A stretch of DNA of 64,000 bases from the NCBI GenBank assembly GCA_032629725.1, contig JAFEVB010000026.1, forward strand, positions 868,001-932,000, read 5' to 3'. Positions within the stretch are counted from its first letter, which is position 1. Each line of letters begins with the position of its first letter. Positions 9,814 through 21,188 of this stretch are shown in pieces. The translations under genes were made by a program, and so were the position numbers. The notes under the pieces were generated by a model that did not search any database, had not been told where the DNA came from, and was given only the letters and a program-made list of their open reading frames with translations. Origin of the DNA: Gremmenia infestans. Its lineage: Eukaryota > Ascomycota > Leotiomycetes > Helotiales > Hamatocanthoscyphaceae.

Positions 9814-12601
9814 AATGGCTAGGATGCTATCAGGAGGGATTGCGACAGTATATTGTATTTACGAGATACAAATTTTTACGGAGGAGGGAGATGGTCAAAT
9901 ATCTAGTCCGACGTTGTATGCTGAGGAAGTGTCGAAGTGGGTCGGAATCCGTTGGGGGTTTATCAATTGCATCAACTGGAGAAGTAGTCACGGAGCCTTT
10001 TTGTATTTTACCTTTGGACTCTGTTCTGTGAATCGCTCCTTCCTCCTCCTTTCAAGAGGAAACAATACGCGAACAGGGAGGTATCATCGTATCATCGGAA
10101 CCAGTAGACAGCAATGAAATATTCATTCCTTGCCTGTAAAGTAACCTCTTCTTATATTCATTCCAGAACTGCCTGCAAATTCACTGCCTCGTTGAACTCA
10201 CCGTCATCTTCTACACCGGTGAGAACGGTCCTTGGGATTCAATCTACCACAAAAGGGAAGGAACAGGCTTTGGTCCGAAGTGCGCGTAGTATATTTGCTT
10301 GCGAATCGTGCAATAATATCAGCCTATTTTTCATAGCAATAACGTAGAGGAAGATCCGTGATAAACAAACAGTGTTTTCGAAGAGCGTGCGTATTTGAGC
10401 CTCTCTTTGTCTTTCTCTTTGCTCGCTGATGTCTTTATACCGGAAAATAAACCACGTTGTTCTTGAAGAACCAGCTGCTCTTTCAGGCATAAACATGGAC
10501 AATGTGATTGTTTACTTCACCTTTATATGAGAGTAGAATCTGACCCGAGGGACCAGACCAGGCAAGTATAAATGGCGGGGTTTGAAGGCAATAACGAGAT
10601 AACAGCACCACGCGTAAGAATCCCAAACAAAGGAGTGTACTCAGGCATCTTAATCACAGTACGAACTACAAAGCAAGATGTTCAAGAGAGATAACACCGA
10701 GTACGCTTCGAGACAATCAACAGTCGCGCTTGCAGCTGTTGACAGATTACAGATTACATTGTGCTAAAGGAACACGCGTCGCGGTCGTACTATTCATTTG
10801 GTAGAGACATTCATTGTCTAACCGGGCCAAAGATGGCTTAAGCATTTGCAAAAAGAAGAAGATAGATTGGCGGTAGTATAGGACACGGCAAATAGAACAT
10901 AATTCTCTTTAGGAGTGAAAACAGGAGGAAGTGAGGTGAGGTGAGGTTGTTGATACTTAAGGTAGTGATAGTAAAGTGTGGCGTTTATTCAGGGATCTGT
11001 CGGGATCCGCAAGTACCGTAGTTGCCCTCCTCGCGCGCCGAGTAGTACCGCAAATTAGCTTGATACGAGTACGAGATACATACCTACGTAGGTAGGTATT
11101 TATACTCAGATAGTTCTTTCATAGAGTTTTCTTCCTATTTGTTCCTAATCACCATCATCTCCAACTGCCAAGAGACAATTTGTCCCTACAGTATCAATTA
11201 CTTGAATAAAGATCCACTCGATCCATTTTACCTATAAAATATAGTACACTACGTCATATCACCTCAGGGACAGAACAGAGGCGCAGCACGACCGCTAGAG
11301 ACTCGCTTACTATATGGACTTGGTCCATGCCTCTGAGGTTGAGGTTGAGGGTTGAGGTTATTCCCAACTTCCAGCTTCTGCACTTCCAGCTTTCCTCTAT
11401 GTACCTAGTTATCCTAGTCAAAAAAGCCCATATATTAATAATCTACCTACCGAACTATAATAAAGAGCCGAGTCTTGAATCTTGCGTCATGTAACCTACT
11501 TACCTATCATGTTATTACGGAGTAACAGCAGTCGAGTTCCACACCATTCATCTCTGCGGCACCGTACCGTAACACCGGGACCTTCCAAGGTTTCATGCAA
11601 AGCTACCTAGGTACCCATATTCTATGCATAAACCTACTTCTACGATGCGGAGTACTACTGTACCGATCCGCTCAAGAGCTTGACAGTCCCGACTCCCGAC
11701 ACATCCCAGACCATGACGCTCTGACGTCCGTCATACTACATTTAATAAAGAACCTACCTAGGTATTTCTGCAATATTCTTTCCTTCCCCCCGCGTTTCTA
11801 CTTCCTAGGCAATCCCCGTACATACCCAGGTACAAGGTAAAGTACGTACCAGCCCAGCCCGCCCGACGAAACCTTTAAGCTTAAGACGCTGTGGCAGCTG
11901 ACCGGTCCCAGTGTTCCCAGCAAGGACTTCAGCATATATCACGGTGATACCACGAAACCTTATCTGTGCCGTCATATATAATAGCCTAATAATGCCCCGA
12001 GATCCTGAGCCGGTTCAGCCCAGGGGAAATTCATCATTTCATTTCCTGAAAGCTGAATGTAAAGATAGAGAGATATTTGTTCATGTATCTAGGTAGGAGA
12101 TTGTACGTAACTGGCCATGGGTTCTTTGCCATTGGTAATGGTCGATCGGCTTCTTGTTATACCCTAGAGGAAAGAAACACTCGGTGCGTGTTGGTTTTGG
12201 TTTTGATTTAATCATCTATGGAGGGGAAGAGAAGGTGCTGTGTGTGCGTGAGAGAGGGATTCGGCATAACTTATAACTTTCAGTTTGTTTATAAGGAGTT
12301 GGATCAAAGGGGTGGGTTTCGAGGGCATTGAGATATATTGAGGTAGGTAGCATGGTCTGATTTGAGGTTTTATGCCAGTTGGAGTGGGAGAGGCATTGGA
12401 AGTATTGCAGGTCATACGGTAGGTGCGCCGAATCAAACATCAGAAAACAGAAGAGAATACAGAAATGCATAAAGGCTCCAGGAATAACCCGAGATAATCA
12501 CCTATTGATTGAGACACACGCTATGCTATATTCCCATGCCATCCCAAGCCATCCATCCATGTATTTATTCCCACCCTCAAACTCCTACAGATCTATGTTT
12601 A
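9814..12601. other. Gene-free region upstream of the P450
   Basis: About 2.8 kb with no supported gene. The left part is the P450 promoter and leader. The interval 11,080-11,765 is dense in short palindromes: TACCTACGTAGGTA at 11081-11094, and TACCTAGGTA at 11604-11613 and 11755-11764. One TACGGAGTA motif lies at 11516-11524. Several GAGGT repeats occur near 10932 and 11336. Confidence 0.6.
11081..11094. repeat. 14-bp perfect palindrome TACCTACGTAGGTA (copy 1)
   Basis: Perfect inverted repeat identical to a second copy at 36141-36154. Shorter relatives (TACCTAGGTA) occur twice within the next 700 bp. All are intergenic. Function unknown. Confidence 0.9.
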
Positions 12602-15600
12602 TTAAGGAATACAAAAATCAATCCAGCTCCCCAAATAATCCATTTGATTGCCCCTCCCCTCCCTAACGAACCTCTTCACAGCCGCCTCAAACCCCTCTAG
12701 ACTCAGCCGTCCCCAGCCTCCCTTTTCCTCCGCATCCATAGCTACGCGCTCACAGAGCCAGTACCTGTAAAGTATTTCTCTGCCTGGACGTTGTCCATAA
12801 TTCGCGTCTGTGGAGGCGCAGTCGGATGAGGGGGCTGGTCGAGAAGGAAGCGGTATTGGGAGTGCGTGTGTGGTGGATGGGGAAGTGGAGCGATTGCGAG
12901 GTTGGGTATCGTTGTTGGGGGAGAAGCTGGTGCTGGGAGCAGAGTCGGGGCGGAATTGGGGGAGCGTGGGGTCGTGGTATGAAGCGGATGAGGACGGTAT
13001 TGACCACGTTGAGTCAGGAGGAGAGCCTGAGGGCGTAGCTCGAGAAGATGGGGATGATGTTCGGTCACGCCCCTCGTATTGAGATCCTGGGGTTTGGCGG
13101 CGTGCAGGATCAATGGGGAGCATGCTAGGTTCGGGGCTCTCTGGGTCTTGATAGATGTCTCCAGTCAGGAGGGGATTGTGACGAGTTCCACCCAGGATGC
13201 GAGTTTGCCAACTGTCTGCGGGCTGGGAGGGCTCAATTTCTGGGATTACTTCCAGCTCGGGAGTGCCGTCGCTCTCTTCATCTAGTCCATCCACATAATA
13301 CCCAGTGTGATTTAGAAGATCGTCAAGTGGTCTTTGTCGTACCTCCTCTACTTCGACTTCGGGAAAGGTTGGCCATGGTTGCCGCGTTTCATGGCGTTGA
13401 GGCGTATGACTGCGCTCTGCGTGCTGTTTTTCCTTGGCCGCTTTTTCCTTTTCGAATGCCCAATTAAAGAATTTGGGTTTCGTATACTCGTATCGCCACC
13501 GCTCTCGCTGTTCCTTGTTCGCAGCTGCTTCCACAGCTAAATCTTCTTTCTCCTTGAAGAGTGGGTCTAAAAGCTCATTGAACGCCTGTTGAGTAACTTG
13601 ATATAAGATCTCCTTGCCAGCATCTCTCTCCGCATCGGGAATTTCCATTCCTCCCCACCGCTCAGGAACACTTCTTGATGAAGTCGAAGGATTCGATCTG
13701 GTATCAAAATCGTCCATGTCTTCTGCAAATCGTACCTTTGAAGATGATCGTGAATGCATGGAAGGTCTGGACTGAGATTTTGAACTCTCACCCACCACTT
13801 CGTTAGTAGCGAACACATCATCGTGCTCTTTCCAGTCGACTGGCGGCGTCGCGCCCTCTTCTTCATCAGTGTAGAACTGCCTACGCTTCCATCGTTCATG
13901 TATCGCTTCTTCGGCACGCTCTCTATATACAGCATGTGCAATGACTGTTCGCCGGCTTGAAGGATGAACAGTTGAGACACGAGTTCCTGGTCCATCAATG
14001 GCCTCGGCATCCTGGTCCGTGACGGTAGCATAATTAGGAAGCCAAGAATAATCGTTATCTGCACCAGTAGATATATCGTCCGAGTCGACTGAGGTGTTGT
14101 CTTCATCTTCCAAGATATTCATATTGGTAACTAGGGCTGGATGCGCATTCCTGCTCATGTTGGTAGCTGCTGTCGCTGCTCTGTCGGCACGATCTCGATT
14201 CCTTCGCATAGCTCGAACCATAGGATCCAATTCTCCAAGACTTGTGGGCGGGTTTCTCATAGTCTCCCAGTATCCACCAGTATCTTCGCCATGGCTGTGT
14301 TCTCTGTGAATTTGGTTGTACCGGCTCAATAACATGATGTTTTGCCTGAAGATGTCCTCTCTGTTACCCCTGTCTTTGCTGTTCTCATTCATGATACCCT
14401 GTCCATCACTGATCTCAAGGTCGCCATTTGGCTGTGGGGTTTTACCCTCCCCTGTCCGGTAATCTGGAGCTCTGGGATATCGACCATCTTGTCCAAAAGC
14501 ACTACTGAGAGGTTGCCGGCCAGCCACTAGCCGATGTGCATCCGTACAGCTCATTTGCTGTTCTTCCATGCTTTCCAACATATCCTGGTGCATCTGACGG
14601 TAGAGAACGTAGTATGAGCGGAACATTCGCAAAAAGTCCTTCCTGTCTACAAAGCCGTCTCCATCGATATCATACCCCTCGAATATCCGACGCCATTTAT
14701 CTTTCTTCTTTCGGTACGCGATGCCATTTAGGAATTCGGGAAAACCAATTAGATCATCCTTGTTCGTGTCGTAGAAGGCGAACATTCGGTCGAATATCAA
14801 ACTAGGCGATGTGTGTCTGTACCCCCCAGAAGGAACCAAACAGCGTTCAAAGGTCTTCCTGTCCATAGCCAGATTGATATCATCAGGATCATCTCTCCAG
14901 TCCGTACTCGCCATAAATGTCCACTGTTCCCAATATGCATCCAGCTCTGGCCGTTCGAACCCAGTCTCCCTTGAAAGCTTCGTAGTAATCTCCTTGGGCA
15001 GGACCCGCATCACAGAATCTGGATCCCCAGCGTACAACACTGGCTGGATACTCCTAGGCCCAAATGAAGGCCCGGGAACCTTGATCTTGTAGAATATATG
15101 AGTCTTCGTGTGCACTCCTTGTGATTCGCATCCCTCGCAGAGATCGTAGTCGGCACAATTGGCACATCGGTATCTAATTCCCCTGATGGGCACTATGCCA
15201 CAGCTGTTACAGGCACATCCCCTATGAACATATGCATTCCGTCTTGTAGCATCCTCGGAGACTCTGAAAAGAAGCTGGACGATGTTCTGGCCGCTACGCT
15301 CTGGTTGTTCGTGCTGTTCTGGTACGCGTGTCCACCGATTGTCATTGTCTTCTTGATCATCTACCACAGTATCCCCATCTGTCAAAGTCCGAGGGATCAG
15401 TTGTTCTCCTGAAGTGTTCTCCGATCCCTCGTCACCGAACAGATTCGACACATCATCGGTGTTGTTTTCGCTTCGTCCCTCGGTGGCTCTGTCGGTAGGG
15501 CCTGCGGTGGTTCGTCTTCGCCGCCGGTGCACAGCATTTCTTCGCGACAGTCGCGGACCTGATCGAGATTGTATTTCGGTATCAGACGCAGAGCTGCTGT

Positions 15601-15700
15601 AGAGATAATATGTGCCGTATGCAGCCGCGAGCGTTGTCAGTGTCAGAATAGTGGCCGTGGATCTGGACAAGCTCGAGGCTGCGTTTAATGAGGCTGACAT
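12602..15700 (-). CDS. Membrane-anchored ZZ zinc-finger / EF-hand protein
   Basis: Uninterrupted 1032-aa ORF. An N-terminal hydrophobic segment (about residues 15-36) followed by Arg-rich sequence looks like a signal anchor. A ZZ-type zinc finger lies at about 158-205, with paired Cys in CACNSCG, YRCANCADYDLCEGC and a terminal H-x3-H (HTKTH). Two adjacent EF-hands follow: the loop DTNKDDLIGFPE (about 310-321) has full calcium ligands, and the loop DIDGDGFVDRKD (about 344-355) has Asp instead of Glu at position 12. The central and C-terminal thirds are disordered with many acidic, Ser and Pro stretches; a charged KEKEKAAKEKQ-like helix lies near 740. The architecture suggests a calcium-responsive scaffold on an organelle membrane; the partner is unknown. 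It resembles uncharacterised fungal EF-hand/ZZ proteins. Confidence 0.85.
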   Translation of the reverse strand: MSASLNAASSLSRSTATILTLTTLAAAYGTYYLYSSSASDTEIQSRSGPRLSRRNAVHRRRRRTTAGPTDRATEGRSENNTDDVSNLFGDEGSENTSGEQLIPRTLTDGDTVVDDQEDNDNRWTRVPEQHEQPERSGQNIVQLLFRVSEDATRRNAYVHRGCACNSCGIVPIRGIRYRCANCADYDLCEGCESQGVHTKTHIFYKIKVPGPSFGPRSIQPVLYAGDPDSVMRVLPKEITTKLSRETGFERPELDAYWEQWTFMASTDWRDDPDDINLAMDRKTFERCLVPSGGYRHTSPSLIFDRMFAFYDTNKDDLIGFPEFLNGIAYRKKKDKWRRIFEGYDIDGDGFVDRKDFLRMFRSYYVLYRQMHQDMLESMEEQQMSCTDAHRLVAGRQPLSSAFGQDGRYPRAPDYRTGEGKTPQPNGDLEISDGQGIMNENSKDRGNREDIFRQNIMLLSRYNQIHREHSHGEDTGGYWETMRNPPTSLGELDPMVRAMRRNRDRADRAATAATNMSRNAHPALVTNMNILEDEDNTSVDSDDISTGADNDYSWLPNYATVTDQDAEAIDGPGTRVSTVHPSSRRTVIAHAVYRERAEEAIHERWKRRQFYTDEEEGATPPVDWKEHDDVFATNEVVGESSKSQSRPSMHSRSSSKVRFAEDMDDFDTRSNPSTSSRSVPERWGGMEIPDAERDAGKEILYQVTQQAFNELLDPLFKEKEDLAVEAAANKEQRERWRYEYTKPKFFNWAFEKEKAAKEKQHAERSHTPQRHETRQPWPTFPEVEVEEVRQRPLDDLLNHTGYYVDGLDEESDGTPELEVIPEIEPSQPADSWQTRILGGTRHNPLLTGDIYQDPESPEPSMLPIDPARRQTPGSQYEGRDRTSSPSSRATPSGSPPDSTWSIPSSSASYHDPTLPQFRPDSAPSTSFSPNNDTQPRNRSTSPSTTHALPIPLPSRPAPSSDCASTDANYGQRPGREILYRYWLCERVAMDAEEKGGWGRLSLEGFEAAVKRFVREGRGNQMDYLGSWIDFCIP

Positions 15701-16620
15701 TGATGCTTCTGGTCTATTTGTCGCAAGGTGAGGTCTACCGGGCCATGAACGAGGGTTGCGCTGCTGTTTCCATGTCTCCAGCTATTGTAGACATGTATGG
15801 GAGCATCCAGAGATGGGGATGTGTTGTTGTGGCGTTGTACGGAGTACTGTAGATGGGTTGTCTTGTCGTAAAGGTGTGCATTGTCAAAATTCGCGAAACT
15901 GTGTCAGCCTTCTCATTTTCCTTCCGCCTCAGCGTCCTCTCCTCGGCATTCATCACAACAAGCCGGCTTCAGCTCAACATATAATTTCTGCAATATTCTC
16001 GCATACTAATGGTTCTATGAACAATTCGCCGTAGACCATGATAACGATTGGTTGTAGCCGCAAACAGCTCCAAGTCTTCACGAACGGAACTTTCCCAGCA
16101 GTGCCTCGAACCACAGTCTGCACATCCATAACTTCTCTAAACTCCTTCTCTCCTACCACAAACTACTTAAAAACAGGACAGGGGGCGTGGCTTCAAAGGC
16201 TGAATGGCCCAAGAAGGACTATGGAGTCGGCCATTCTGAATGATCAAAATTCTCTCACTGTTGATGTCCCTAGAGAGTCAAATTGATAGATGAACTGATG
16301 CAAAGTTGCTTAGACTTTACGAGGGTATCCTTCAGGACGTGAAGGCAAAGTTGCTTTGTATTGATTCCAGATTATACTTATATTAGTACTCTTTCAATTC
16401 CTTTTCTCATTTGGCCCTCCTCTTTTAGTCCTCGAATGCCTTTGCCTTTAGAACGGGAAATCCCAGGTACCAAGAATCTGAACCTGCAGTTTGCGGGGAG
16501 AACAAGATAGTCGATGAAGCTTCGAATGTTGAGATTATATAATATTCGAATATCTATGTTAAAACTCATAGACAAACATTCACCCTCTCCAGTATCCCAG
16601 TATCCCAGTCTCGCAATTAC
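15701..16620. other. Intergenic region with one TACGGAGTA motif
   Basis: Promoter of the ZZ/EF-hand gene on the left and 3' flank of the histidine phosphatase on the right. TACGGAGTA at 15838-15846 is embedded in GTACGGAGTAC. No coding signal seen; short ORFs on both strands lack recognisable content. Confidence 0.6.
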
Positions 16621-17305
16621 CTAGGAATCAAGTCCTGGGCACATCTCAGACGTCTCCTGTGTAACGGCACCATAGGGACTCGGATCCGTCCAGATGTAAT
16701 TGAAGCTATTCATGAATCAGCACTCACTCTCATGCTTTTCCCACTACTCACGAAGCATCGGGATAAGTAGGCGCATCATTATCGCCCAACGCCTCCACAA
16801 TATCCGTCAAAGCATCATGCTCCCAGCAAATCAAGACATTCCCACTTCTCCATTTGTCGTGATCGAAAACGAGATTGGCTACACAAGTCGGGTCGTCGCG
16901 CTGGCAGAATGTGTCGACGGTGATACCTAGATCGTCGGCGAGCGGTTGGACAGTCATAAGGGGGCGGCGACGCGATCCATCTAGATGTTGACATTGAGTT
17001 CATTTTCCCTCGAGTTGAACAGTAGATGGAACTCCTGTTCAGGAAAAGAAAAAGTGATGATGGATAGAACGAATCTTACCGGATTTCGGCCGTTCAGCAA
17101 TGATGTAGTCGATGTTGTATCCAGATGAAGCCCCAAACACGTTTCTCAGACATTGAGCTCGTTCCAATCCCTGGGCACTGAGTCCATTTTCTTTGTCATC
17201 TTCTGGCTTTTCACCGTGGCGGATTAGGTATACTGTGTTCTGTGCTGAGATGCCTGAGATGGTACTCAGGAGGCTTGCCACCACTAGAAGGATGGAGGTG
17301 CGCAT
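16621..17305 (-). CDS. Secreted histidine-phosphatase (phosphoglycerate-mutase-like) family protein
   Basis: Three exons, 17305-17080, 16980-16752 and 16705-16621 (introns 99 and 46 bp), give 179 aa. The signal peptide is about residues 1-21 (MRTSILLVVASLLSTISGISA), so the protein is probably secreted. The catalytic RHG motif is at 29-31 in YLIRHGEKPED, the histidine that becomes phosphorylated in this superfamily. The second conserved His is about H130 in ICWEHDAL. The C-terminus FNYIWTDPSP...CPGLDS completes the short fungal version of the fold. Each junction keeps the frame and restores family-like sequence (PKSDGSRRRPLMTV). The first ATG upstream (17350) would add a leader without signal-peptide character, so I chose the ATG directly before the signal. 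The substrate is unknown. Confidence 0.82.
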
Positions 17306-18826
17306 CTTGATTCGTCTTCCTATTCTTAAATGCAAATATAAATTGTACAAATGGCCAAGGTACTGCTCCTTTCTTTATACTTCAGAAATGTTTAAATTGC
17401 TTGCTCCAACTGTGACTTCGTGTAACTGTAGTATTGCACTACGATCAGTAGAGCGGAACTATCGCCCATCAGGGTTGTAAATGACCTCAAATTATTTTAG
17501 CAGGGACGCCATGTGGCTTGTAGAATACTACGTCGTTAAATCTTTTCGGAAGGTCAAGAATCTGTTTTTGTGTAGTTGCAACTTTGGGGTTGACAATTGT
17601 AGATCTTCAATCACGCCGGCACCGACAAGGAAGCTGGAACAACGCGCACAACCTATCATGGCTCGTAGAACTCCCATGTTGAACAGAAGATCACAAGGAC
17701 CTGTATTCAGGAAAGACAACACGCCTTTGACGTCTTTGTGACCATGTACGGAGTACCAGTCACACTTGTGACGTGAAGAACGTATATACCTATACCTCTG
17801 GTGTGCGCAGAAGACTCAAAGCCCGAAGTGCCACAAAGAGCACACTTAAGAAGTGGAATAGCTATTCTGGTATTCTTAGACTTGGGCGACATCCGACCAG
17901 ATGATGACCTCCGACACTTTGTAGCAAAGAAAATCTTAAAGAAGCGCAAGATACAGAGAGGAAATTAATTATGTATAGCACAGCCCTTCTTCTCACGTAA
18001 AAAGGTATTGAAGTATGTCACGTGATGCGGATACCCAAACACGAATTAGACGCGCGTTGTTTGATCCAATTTCCAGTTTCTTTTCTTACCTAGCGACAAG
18101 AGTGTTCCAGGCTTTGGATAACTTCACTTTAGGAACTGGTTTGACTCGTGTAATATGTCATTGTTTCCTTTTCTCTTCCACAATTCACGTGCTACCCAAG
18201 AGCTTCGTCAGCCCGATGAGGAATGCATCGTCCCCCCCCCCTCCCTCAGCCCACCCTTGATCCTGGGATCGTCCCAAAGACCGGATGATGTTTTTCTCTT
18301 TGTCAGAACCATACCCATACTTTTTTTCTACTTTTTAGCTTCCAAGTCTCCCGGTTTTTTCTTTTCCCCCGTCTATACGAAGTTCACGGGACATGCAAAA
18401 GCAGCCGGTGGTTCCGGCCTCGAGAGATCTCGTATTTGACTCTTCAGATCCACAAAACCATGTTGTCCTAACATACGTGTACACGGAAATTTCATCGCCC
18501 AAGTGGGCTTACATTGACCTTTCGATATCCCGCCTTCTGTTTTAATGCCCACTTCAGACATCCAGCCTGTCAGATTCGTCGATAATACCACAAATCTTGG
18601 TATTTCGTATGAAGTCCAGAACTTGTGCTATTTCTAGCTCACCGATCTTCGTAAACGTGGAGCAAATACTGCAAAGCTTTCCACGGCAACCGTCATCTGT
18701 AAGTTGGACTGTAGTTAGTAAGTGCCTCAGACTCATGGCCTATATGAGGATGTGCCACCCTCTCAATTCAAATTCATAATTGTCAAACAAAACCTTATTA
18801 CTTTCGTTAAAAGCAAACTCGCTATA
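17306..18826. other. Divergent promoter region
   Basis: Shared upstream region between the histidine phosphatase (-) and the PIR/But2 gene (+). TACGGAGTA lies at 17747-17755, within GTACGGAGTACC. A poly-C run is near 18229. No ORF looks coding. Confidence 0.6.
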
Positions 18827-20749
18827 ATGTATACATTTATCACACTCTCGCTAGCTCTTGGAGCCTCTGCTCTTGTTGTGCCAAGATCCTCATGTTCCTT
18901 TGAGCTCACCGCAGCAGGTGGCCAGACAGGGACGATTGGACAACTCTCTGACGGTCAAAACAGAATTGGTGGTGGACTTTCCGCCGCTACTTTCACAATC
19001 AACAACGGTAGCATTACCGATGCTGCTGGACGTGGTTGCATTCTGACCCGTAAGTCTATTGCTCCATCAGTTTAACTTGCTCCTAGCTAACTCATCTCAG
19101 CATCCATCGGCCAGTTCCAATGTGATGCAAACGTCAGTCCAGCACACGGGTTCTCGATTGAGAGCAATGGGACTCTCGAGTATTCCGGAAGTTCTACCTT
19201 TTATGCCTGCGCAGCATCCGGCACGGAATGGAATGTGTATACGACTCCTGTTGTTGGTCAGGATACTTGTGTTGAGGTCTCCATTACTGCAAGCGGCTGC
19301 GGAGCGACCACCTCGACTTCCGCGGCCCCAAGCGTTGTCACAGTGTCGAGTGTTGCTACCGTCACTGTCCATGACTGCGCTCTGCCTTCATCAACTGCCG
19401 GACTTGCTTCTTCGGCTCCAGTTGTTCTTCCTACTTCAGTAGCCACAGTTCCGAGCCCAGCCCCTATTGTCACGTCTAGCTCAGTAGTTGTCCCAGTTGT
19501 CAGCTCAGCATCCACAAACACCATCGTGTCTGTTGGGTCTACTTCAGCCATCACGTCAAGCGAGGTCTCCGTAGCGACTGTTCCAACTCTGCCTCCCGTC
19601 AAGGAGTCTTCAACCGTGGTCCAGTCATCAGTTCCAGTCGTAAAGCCTACTACCGCTGTGTCCGTGGTGCAATCCTCGTCTATCATTGCCCAGACCTCAG
19701 TACCAGTCGTCTCTACAGCAACTGTTGTGCCTATTGAGAAGACCTCCTCGGTTTATGTCTCATCCGAGGTCCTCAGTACTGCTACTACATACTCTAGCAT
19801 CTCCTCCGTCGTACCCATCAATACGCCAATTCCGTCCACCACAATCACCGTTGTACCAACCACAGCCCCAACGAGCTCCCTGTTCTGGGTAAACACGACC
19901 TGTACCACCACCCCCACCTCAATCCTTCCATCATCCATTCCAACCACAACCTCTATCCTCACCTCCGTCATTATCCCTCCTTTATCCTTGAACACAACAT
20001 GTACCACCCTCTCAACATCAGTCATACCATCGTCTATTCCGGCGACAACCTCTATCCTCACCTCAATCTACGTCACGCCATCTTCCACCCCGGTTACCAC
20101 CTCTACTCTCACATCCGTATCCATCCCCTCCTCCATATACTGGGCGAACACTACCTCCGTCACCCCTACCACCCTCTCCCCCTCGTCCACCCCCGCCACA
20201 AGCGCAACAACCTCATCATCCTCCTGCGTCGCCACCTCCCTCACCGGCTCCTCCACCTCCGGAAACTACCAATACCCGCACCTAATCCTCCCCATCACAT
20301 CCACAGCCCCCACCACCGCCCCTGGCACATCCTACTTCAGCACCATCTCCAGCAACACCTCTAGCATCTTCTCCTTCGATATCCCCTCCACCTGGGCCGG
20401 CACAACCTGCAACCTAATCTTCCTGCTTCCCCTACAATCCGAACTCGAGACCTCCTCCTACACATACAGCGGATCCAGCCAAACTATCGACTTCGAGCAG
20501 TTGAGTCGCAGTGGCAGTTCGAGCGGTGTAACTACAGAGACGACGTGGGATAATGCCCCAAGTGTCGAGGCGGATCTGGGGAGCTTTGATGTGCAGGAGG
20601 GCAGCAGTACGCTTATTGAGAGCTTTGCATGTGGGGATTTCGCCGGGGGAAGTGTGGCGTTTGAGATGAAGGCTGTGGGCGATGTGTATTTGGAGTTCTT
20701 CCAGGATTGGAACCCTAGTCCATTGGGGCTTTATGTTACGCATTGCTAA
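18827..20749 (+). CDS. Secreted PIR-like / But2-domain Ser-Thr-rich surface protein
   Basis: Two exons, 18827-19049 and 19101-20749 (51-bp intron, GTAAGT), give 623 aa. A signal peptide (residues 1-about 16) leads into a Cys-containing N-terminal domain (about 20-125). Its pattern (GQLSDGQNRIG, GCILT, QFQCD, STFYAC) resembles the C-terminal domain of yeast PIR cell-wall proteins. Residues about 135-460 are a mucin-like Ser/Thr/Pro/Val spacer with imprecise repeats (for example TSSVPVVSTATV-type and PSSIPATTSILTS units), likely heavily O-glycosylated. The last about 160 residues, from NYQYPHLILP to GLYVTHC, match the fungal But2 C-terminal domain. No GPI signal is evident, so wall association would be via the PIR-like or But2 domain. 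Start choice is firm because the signal peptide follows directly. Confidence 0.83.
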
Positions 20750-21188
20750 GTTGGTTAAGCTTTGCAGGGGTATGAAAGTATGATTTACGAAGAAAGAAAG
20801 AAAGAAAGAGGAAAGGAAGGAAGGAAGGAGAGAAAGAAGGAAAGAAAAAACAAAATGAATGAATAAATGGGAAAAGAAGCAAGGGGCTGGCCGGATCGAA
20901 TCAGGATCTTAATTTAGGTAGATTTTAATGTTAATGATGAAATGTCAAGTATAATGAAATATCCAAAGATGCGTGCATGTTGATGGGTTTTGTGATCTGT
21001 GAAGAATGGAATACGACAATTTCAAATGTTCATTCGTTGCTTAAGTGAATGTCCTACGCTTATTCCTAACAAATTTTCATACCAGAGGATAATGATCCTC
21101 AAACGCCAACACTCCAGAACCCATGCCCCCAACATAACATACCATAAGAACCCCAATATTTTTCAATCACGCTATCATAAACACCCTA
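20750..21188. repeat. Convergent 3' spacer with (GAAA)/(GGAA) microsatellite
   Basis: A purine-rich tract of GAAA and GGAA units occupies about 20790-20850. The rest is AT-rich 3' flank between convergent genes. No coding signal. Confidence 0.75.

Noticed and set aside
19258..19686. Minus-strand ORF inside the PIR/But2 gene
   Set aside because: Shadow of the Ser/Thr-rich repeat region; low-complexity Thr/Val/Glu translation without domain.
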